NCBI GenBank assembly: GCA_012523015.1
Contig: JAAYJI010000145.1
Span: 1 to 36,466, forward strand
Length of the DNA stretch: 36,466 bases
Direction: 5' to 3'
Source: Candidatus Hydrogenedentota bacterium
GTDB taxonomy: Bacteria > Hydrogenedentota > Hydrogenedentia > Hydrogenedentales > CAITNO01
The notes beneath the pieces are model-generated. The model did no database searches, was not told the DNA's origin, and saw only the letters and a program-made list of their open reading frames with translations. The position numbers and the translations under genes were made by a program. Below are positions 31,615-36,466 of this stretch, piece after piece; the stretch's first letter is position 1, and each line of letters begins with the position of its first letter.

Positions 31615-34320
31615 TTAGAAGCGGATGGTATTGCCCGGGAATGCGACCAAACTGACTTCCACATTCACATCAAATCCGGATTCGCGGTCTCGGAAACGGA
31701 GCGCCGTTTCCAGACAATCAAAGGCGTGCCGAATTTCATAGGTTTGGTTGCGCATATAATTATCTTTGATATTGTAGATATGTTCGAAGCCGATTGCCCA
31801 AGTATCACTTAGTTTATAGCCCATGCCGTACAAAATTTCTTGATTGTAAATTTCACCCCGTGTATCGGTATAGGCGAATCCTAGACGGCCGGATACTTTA
31901 CCGCCCAAGGGGGTCTTATCGTAGTAGACCTGCGTCAACAACCTGGAGAAGTCGGCATTCATAGCCTTACAGTATTCTGCTTCGTGGTTAAAGGATCTGT
32001 CGAAGAGGCGTTCATAGCCTTGGTAAAACCAGCGTTTGTATAAGGGCGGCGCGTCATCGGGAACGATGAAGCCGCGCACATTGTGTTTTTCGCCGATGAG
32101 CTGGAATCCCCACCAGGAACGGGGGCGAATGTCCACTTCAAATTCGTAGTCATCGGCTTTGCGTACTTCGTTCCAGAAATCATTGCCTTGGTATAAGGTC
32201 AGTCGGGCCACCTGCCACACATCGTTGGTCTCCGCATCCCGCCCGTAAATGACATTATTGATTTTTGTTTCGATGCGGCTTCGTCCATAGACGTTGTCAT
32301 AGCTGTCATAAAAGGGTGTCTTTTGTGAAGCGAGGGTCGGGCTCGTTCGGTAGGAATAGGTGACGGAAGGTTCGAGTACATGTTTGAATCCGGAAAAGCT
32401 TAAGGCTCCCGGATAAATTTTGTGCATCCGGGTCTGGGCAGTCACGCCCATATGGTTCGAGAAGCGTGTTGCATCTTCGCTGCCCTCAAGGGTGCGGTGA
32501 TACCATGCTCCGGCCGCCTCATAGAAGGGGGTAATATTGAGACTTTTCGCGGGCTCCCAGTCATAGGTCAGCCTGGCGATATGCAGGCTCCGTGCGCCTT
32601 CCTGATCCAGCCATTTGCGTCGGTTATAGCCGGTGAGCGTGTCATAAGATACGTAGAAATTTTCGGCAAGGGGCCGCTCAATCAAGTGGAAAGCTACTTC
32701 CGGCAATTGTTCTGCTTCGTTGATCCAGCCGTGGGTATTCACCCGTGCCGTACCGGCTGCGATAAAGTCTTCTGTTCGGTATCTGATGTCGGCAAAAGTG
32801 CGCGGCTCCGTACGGTTGCGATAGTCTTCGTAGAAAAAGTCTTTATAAAAATCCTCATCAGACCATTGTTCGGCTTCCATGCGCAACACCAGATCTTTGT
32901 CATATTCCCAACGATGACGAAGGAGCCCATAACCTCGGTCACTGGTCGTATGGAGTCCGTGGATCTCACCTTTGCTGCGGTAGAGGGGGGAGGTGGGCTT
33001 GTTCATAAAGTCGTAGTATAGGTCGCCTCCCAGACCGACACCTTCTTTCTCTGTGGGCATGATTCTCGGCCCGGCACTGATTTCCGGGGTGATCTCAAAC
33101 TGGGTGCCTACATTGGCGAAATAGCCCAATTCCGCGCGCCGTCCGCCGTCATAATCCAAGGTATAGGGACTATCTTCGCCGCTGCGGAAAAAGGGAATAT
33201 AGAAGGGTGTTTTCACACGGCCCAGATAGAGGCGTGCTTTACGAAGGGTAACCTCTTCTGCGCCTTTTAAGGTTAATTCTTTCACGTGAATGCGGTAGTG
33301 CGGGTTCGGTCTCGGGCAGGTGGTTAGCCACGCATCTTTGATGACCGCATCTTCGTGGCTGTTGATTTGGATATAGGCGGCTTCATAATAAAATACAGTG
33401 GCAAGCCCCCGCGCGTTATGCAGTTCTCCACACTCTTTGGCAAAGTCGTAATCCACATAATCGGCGTACAACTCACGGGTTGGTTCTACGACGTGCAGAT
33501 TTTCCGCGAGAAGGCGGCCCATACTCAAGCGCCGTTTTGCAAAACTTCCTTCGTCCGGGCCCGGCTCCAAGATAAAGGAACGTTCTACAAGCTCTTGTTC
33601 GGGCGTGGTGTAGGTGAGTGAGTCTGCGGTCAGTTCGGATTCATGTTGGTAGACACGGACCTGTCCTTGTGCTTGGTAATGCCCTTCCGTTTCGGAATAG
33701 CGAAAGGAATCGGATTCAAAGAGCATGGAACCCAATCGCAAATGAACATTGTCGTTTAATACGGTTTCGCCCGTTGTTAAATCGGCCACCATAGAATCGG
33801 CCTTAATGTCACGCAGGGGTTCCGTCCAGTCGGGCGGCTCAAATCCCAAACTCATTTCACCGAACTCCAAGGGTCGGAGCAGCGCTTTTTGGAGTGCATG
33901 TTTATCCAATTGTTCAAGAGGATTGGGGGAGGGGTGGCCTAACTTCGAGCTGTATAAGGTTGCGGAGCTCACAGCTTGGGGCTCTTTAGCTTCCGTTTCC
34001 GTTTCTTCCGCTACTTCAGCCGCTTCCATCGCTTCCCGCTCATCAGCTGCTTCCTGAATGATGTCCTTAGCAATGGTGATGCTCACTGGTTCAACGGCTT
34101 CTTCTATGGAAAGGGCTTCCGCAATGATCCATTCTGAATCGCTGTTTATTTCGGAGCTCTGTTGCGTATCGCGCAATTGAACGAGAGTTGCCAAGCCTTT
34201 ATTAAAGTTTGCTCGGTTCGTCTCATGGTCGCGCATCTTTTGCGTCGAATCGGCCCATGCGGCTCCTGCAAGAAGAAGGGCTATGAACAAAACTATATAG
34301 GATCCGGAGGAGGATTTCAT
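31615..34320 (-). CDS. lptD: LPS-assembly outer-membrane protein LptD (OstA), with an acidic N-terminal extension
   Basis: About 901 residues. It has a signal peptide (SGSYIVLFIALLLAGAAWAD), then an unusual stretch of about 120 residues rich in Glu and Ala. A periplasmic OstA/LptA-like jelly-roll follows (KADSMVADLTTGETVLNDNVHL ... GHYQAQGQVRVYQHESELTADSLTY), then a long beta-barrel ending in a terminal Phe, as outer-membrane barrels do. LptD, with LptE, inserts lipopolysaccharide into the outer leaflet. An ATG at 34365 is possible, but the ATG at 34320 begins the signal peptide and has GGAA upstream. It follows the proline-rich protein gene by 23 bases and is probably cotranscribed with it and the PfkB kinase. 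LptE is not visible in the window. Confidence 0.83.
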   Translation of the reverse strand: MKSSSGSYIVLFIALLLAGAAWADSTQKMRDHETNRANFNKGLATLVQLRDTQQSSEINSDSEWIIAEALSIEEAVEPVSITIAKDIIQEAADEREAMEAAEVAEETETEAKEPQAVSSATLYSSKLGHPSPNPLEQLDKHALQKALLRPLEFGEMSLGFEPPDWTEPLRDIKADSMVADLTTGETVLNDNVHLRLGSMLFESDSFRYSETEGHYQAQGQVRVYQHESELTADSLTYTTPEQELVERSFILEPGPDEGSFAKRRLSMGRLLAENLHVVEPTRELYADYVDYDFAKECGELHNARGLATVFYYEAAYIQINSHEDAVIKDAWLTTCPRPNPHYRIHVKELTLKGAEEVTLRKARLYLGRVKTPFYIPFFRSGEDSPYTLDYDGGRRAELGYFANVGTQFEITPEISAGPRIMPTEKEGVGLGGDLYYDFMNKPTSPLYRSKGEIHGLHTTSDRGYGLLRHRWEYDKDLVLRMEAEQWSDEDFYKDFFYEDYRNRTEPRTFADIRYRTEDFIAAGTARVNTHGWINEAEQLPEVAFHLIERPLAENFYVSYDTLTGYNRRKWLDQEGARSLHIARLTYDWEPAKSLNITPFYEAAGAWYHRTLEGSEDATRFSNHMGVTAQTRMHKIYPGALSFSGFKHVLEPSVTYSYRTSPTLASQKTPFYDSYDNVYGRSRIETKINNVIYGRDAETNDVWQVARLTLYQGNDFWNEVRKADDYEFEVDIRPRSWWGFQLIGEKHNVRGFIVPDDAPPLYKRWFYQGYERLFDRSFNHEAEYCKAMNADFSRLLTQVYYDKTPLGGKVSGRLGFAYTDTRGEIYNQEILYGMGYKLSDTWAIGFEHIYNIKDNYMRNQTYEIRHAFDCLETALRFRDRESGFDVNVEVSLVAFPGNTIRF

Positions 34321-34343
34321 CGGAATTCCATCTTGGTTAAAGG

Positions 34344-34790
34344 TTATTTGTGGACGACAAACCAAAAGGTCATCACCGGTTGTGTGCCGTAAGAAGTCGA
34401 AGGAGAAGGACTCACTTCGGTAACAGGTGCCGGTGTTTGATTTTGTGTTGGCATGGGTGCCGGTGTCTGCACAGGTGTCGGCGCCGGTACCGGAGCTGGT
34501 GTCGGAAGGGCAGGCTCCGGCGTCATTTGGTTCACAGACCTCGCCACGGGGTTGCCGTGTTCATCATATTCCCATTGCAATTCTTGCGCACCTTCGTCGT
34601 AGCGTTGACGCGCTTCGGCTTCAACGGCGTTCAGCTCTTCTTTAACATTGGGCAGTGCGGGCGCTGTGGTGACAGGCGCGCCGCTCATGCTCATGCCCGG
34701 AGGCGGTGCAAGTTCTGCTTCCTTGATAACGACAGTACCGGGATTTTGTCCGGAAAGGGCTAAGACAATACAAATTAGTAATGCACTCAT
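34344..34790 (-). CDS. Small proline-rich secreted protein upstream of lptD
   Basis: About 148 residues: an N-terminal hydrophobic segment (SALLICIVLALSGQ) like a short signal peptide, a helix-prone middle (EELNAVEAEARQRYDEGAQELQWEYDEHGN), and a Pro/Ala/Thr-rich linker (PTPAPVPAPTPVQTPAPMP). The C-terminus ends in VMTFWFVVHK. The ATG at 34790 overlaps the TGA of the kinase gene (ATGA), with GGAG 9 bases upstream; the frame also opens further upstream, but inside the kinase gene. The proline-rich linker suggests a protein spanning the periplasm. Position between the kinase and lptD hints at envelope work, but no family was recognised. Confidence 0.65.
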   Translation of the reverse strand: MSALLICIVLALSGQNPGTVVIKEAELAPPPGMSMSGAPVTTAPALPNVKEELNAVEAEARQRYDEGAQELQWEYDEHGNPVARSVNQMTPEPALPTPAPVPAPTPVQTPAPMPTQNQTPAPVTEVSPSPSTSYGTQPVMTFWFVVHK

Positions 34791-35722
34791 GCCAAAGTCT
34801 CCATAAATGCCAAGGTTTCGTCTAAGCCGGTGATGGCTTCTGCGCCGCCCATTTGCTGCACGGTCAGCCCGCCCACCGCATTGGCGAGCCGCACACATTT
34901 TTCCAGGGACCAGCCTTGTCGTTTTCCATAAAGGAATCCACCGCAGCTTGCGTCGCCTGCGCCGGTGGAGTCGACAACGTCAACCTTGTGCGCCGGCAGC
35001 TGAACCGTTTCTTTTTGATCCCGAGCGTAGATGCCGTCTGCGCCGAGTTTGATCACAGCAGTTTTAACGCCATGATCCAAGTAGAAGGAAGCAATGCTTT
35101 CCGGCGTCTGACAGCCGGTGTAGTGGCTCGCCTCTTCGAAGCTGGAAAAGATAATGTCGAGATGGGGCAGCGACGCGGCAATTAAGGGAAGCCAAATCCC
35201 TTTACCATCAAAACAGGTGTCCATGCTTGTGATGACACCGAGGGTTTGAGCGCGCTGAAAGACGCGGCCCATGGGGTCTCCATCCAAGCGCGGCATAATC
35301 GCGGGTCCGCCCCAATGGAACAAGTGAGAGGCGCCGATCATCTCATAATCAGCGTCTTCTTCGCAGGTGTCCGCATTGGTGCCCACGTGATGCAAAAAGG
35401 TGCGTTCCCCTGTTCCGTCAACAAGCACTACGGTGGCGGAGGAAAGAATGTTATTCACGCGCTTTACGCCGTCTACATTGACTTTATTGCGTTGCAGTGC
35501 AGAAAGAAGATAATCACCGAAACCATCTTTTCCCAGTCTGCCGAGGAAGGCGGCACGACCGCCCAATTGACTGAAAATACTGGCGGTAACGGCGGCAAGC
35601 CCTCCCAGATGCATTTCCAAACGAGGAACCAGTTTGAGGGTGCCTCGTTTCGGCATCTCATCTACAGGCCGCACCATAATATCAGCGCACACAACGCCTA
35701 TTGACACGAGATCAAATTGCAT
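34787..35722 (-). CDS. PfkB-family sugar kinase
   Basis: A 311-residue ribokinase/PfkB-fold kinase that phosphorylates a sugar or nucleoside with ATP. It has the N-terminal strand DLVSIGVVCADIMVRPVD, the first signature-like GGLAAVTASIFSQLGGRAAFLGRLGKDGFG, and the second signature DSTGAGDASCGGFLYG containing the GAGD catalytic aspartate (about residue 256), after AVIKLGADGIY. The substrate cannot be told: ribose, fructose, an adenosine-like compound or a heptose are all possible, and the last would fit the lptD neighbour (HldE-type kinases belong to this fold). AAGGA lies about 10 bases before the ATG. It is first of a three-gene minus-strand operon. Confidence 0.88.
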   Translation of the reverse strand: MQFDLVSIGVVCADIMVRPVDEMPKRGTLKLVPRLEMHLGGLAAVTASIFSQLGGRAAFLGRLGKDGFGDYLLSALQRNKVNVDGVKRVNNILSSATVVLVDGTGERTFLHHVGTNADTCEEDADYEMIGASHLFHWGGPAIMPRLDGDPMGRVFQRAQTLGVITSMDTCFDGKGIWLPLIAASLPHLDIIFSSFEEASHYTGCQTPESIASFYLDHGVKTAVIKLGADGIYARDQKETVQLPAHKVDVVDSTGAGDASCGGFLYGKRQGWSLEKCVRLANAVGGLTVQQMGGAEAITGLDETLAFMETLA

Positions 35723-36148
35723 TCAAACCGTCCTTTGTGTTTGCCCAATTGAAAATCGTTTTATAGAAAAACAATAAGCTTTACTCTATGAGCGGTAAAA
35801 TTCGAGATTTAGTACGGGGTATAAATGCCCAAATTCATGATACCCATGATCCCGAAAATACCTGCCCGGATGAATCCTGAAGCCCAATTTATTCTATAGG
35901 AAGAGTATATCAAGACTTTGGCATATTCTCAAAGCCGCCGGGATAAATCGCTCCATAGTGCGGCACAAAAAGATGCCCGTAAAAATCCTGAGATCGAAGC
36001 CTGTGCCGCAACTCATAAAAGAGATAGAATAGACAAAGAACCGTATGGAATAGTTAAGGCAGACGGCGTTGTTCCCACTAACAGGATTAACGTTTTTTTG
36101 AAGAAATGGCGGATGAGTGGAGATGCCTTAAACGAAGGAAGCTTTATC
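35723..36148. other. Non-coding region between divergent kinase and lipoprotein genes
   Basis: It carries the candidate kinase promoter. The frame of the downstream lipoprotein stays open back to 35900, but it has no ribosome-binding site with a start codon there, and the signal peptide begins at 36149. A 30-codon plus frame at 35788 has no supporting features. Nothing else was recognised. Confidence 0.55.
35771..35799 (-). promoter_or_regulatory. Candidate promoter of the kinase-lptD operon
   Basis: On the minus strand, TTTACC (plus 35794-35799), 17 bases, TATTGT (plus 35771-35776), about 48 bases before the kinase ATG. A moderate match to a sigma-70 promoter. Confidence 0.4.
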
Positions 36149-36466
36149 ATGATAAAAAAAGCGCTGAATAGCTATGGTTGCCGAGTCACATTAATGTTGG
36201 CGTTGATGATTCTCATCACTTCCTGTGCGAGCGACGGCGGCAGTATCTTTGCCCGCCGTGCGCCAACGACCCTTTCTTTGTCTGAGGATTCCCCCTTGCC
36301 TGATGCGGCTGAAGAAGAGGCAGCGGAGGAGGAAATCGTAGTGGAGGAAGCGCTTGTTGAGGAGGAAGCGCTCCCGGAAATAGAAACGGTATCTGAAGCC
36401 GTGTCGGAGGAAGAAGTTGCACTTGACACAAGGCCGGAGTCGGAGCCTGTAGAAGTGGTGCAAGAA
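36149..36466 (+). CDS. Acidic lipoprotein (N-terminal part, cut by window edge)
   Basis: The first 106 residues of a protein running off the window. It has a lipoprotein signal peptide: basic start MIKKALNSYGCR, hydrophobic LMLALMILITSC with lipobox ITSC (Cys26 would be lipidated). A mature region follows that is extremely rich in Glu, Val and Ala (AAEEEAAEEEIVVEEALVEE). AAGGA lies 9 bases before the ATG. Such acidic linkers often separate the lipid anchor from a folded C-terminal domain, which is not in the window; the acidic extension of LptD nearby has a similar composition. Function unknown. Confidence 0.75.
   Translation, partial: MIKKALNSYGCRVTLMLALMILITSCASDGGSIFARRAPTTLSLSEDSPLPDAAEEEAAEEEIVVEEALVEEEALPEIETVSEAVSEEEVALDTRPESEPVEVVQE

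Noticed and set aside
35788-35880. 30-codon plus-strand open frame
   Set aside because: No ribosome-binding site or conserved feature, and it overlaps the candidate kinase promoter.
35900-36148. Upstream extension of the lipoprotein frame
   Set aside because: The frame is open, but without a supported start, and the lipoprotein signal peptide begins cleanly at 36149.

Overview
The window (36,466 bases, both ends cutting through genes) looks like chromosome from an anaerobic, glycan-degrading bacterium with an outer membrane. The evidence is an LptD-type outer-membrane protein, two secretins, an Rnf ferredoxin:NAD+ oxidoreductase operon, a 2-hydroxyacyl-CoA dehydratase-family protein, and glycoside hydrolases of families GH38 and GH78. 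The rnfBCDGEA gene order is the one I know from Bacteroidetes. The EGE-rich stalk followed by CC, a membrane helix and RRR on one surface protein reminds me of Candidatus Hydrogenedentota / PVC-type genomes. That placement is inference, not proof. I saw no rRNA, tRNA, CRISPR array, transposase or phage gene.

Left part (1-11,109, all genes on the minus strand): the start of a GH38 alpha-mannosidase, preceded by a small cysteine-rich protein; a lone HgdB/BcrC-family dehydratase subunit; then an operon read from 9033 down to 2385. That operon encodes a membrane-anchored protein of about nine carboxypeptidase-regulatory-like domains and two consecutive ATPase+permease ABC-2 transporter pairs. Upstream of it lies a purple-acid-phosphatase-like metallophosphoesterase ending at a clean terminator.

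Middle part (11,110-24,486, plus strand): a 0.9-kb non-coding stretch with a hairpin whose loop is a G-quadruplex-type tract; a YfhO-family membrane protein; a 0.47-kb leader holding two strongly folded RNA modules, the first ending in a terminator; a four-gene envelope operon (short Skp/OmpH-like protein, TPR+FxLYD-like protein, two secretins lacking the usual N-domains); and the rnfBCDGEA operon, ending in a small membrane protein with a CxxC...C motif. The rnfA frame carries an in-frame TGA at codon 8. Read through, the product would be 193 residues, the normal RnfA length.

Right part (24,487-36,466): a GLUG-repeat surface protein with an acidic tandem-repeat stalk and its own consensus promoter; a secreted GH78 alpha-L-rhamnosidase; on the minus strand an NSS-family sodium symporter with a 45-residue MetS-like small subunit; a minus-strand operon of a PfkB-family sugar kinase, a small proline-rich secreted protein and LptD; and finally the start of a plus-strand acidic lipoprotein running off the window.

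Taken together, the genes suggest a cell that takes deoxysugars and mannose from polysaccharides, ferments or respires anaerobically using Rnf to couple ferredoxin oxidation to an ion gradient, uses that gradient for sodium-coupled amino-acid uptake, and invests heavily in its outer membrane and surface proteins. The items most worth a second look are the interrupted rnfA, the NqrM-like small protein beside it, the folded leader RNA before the secretin operon, and the paired minimal secretins.
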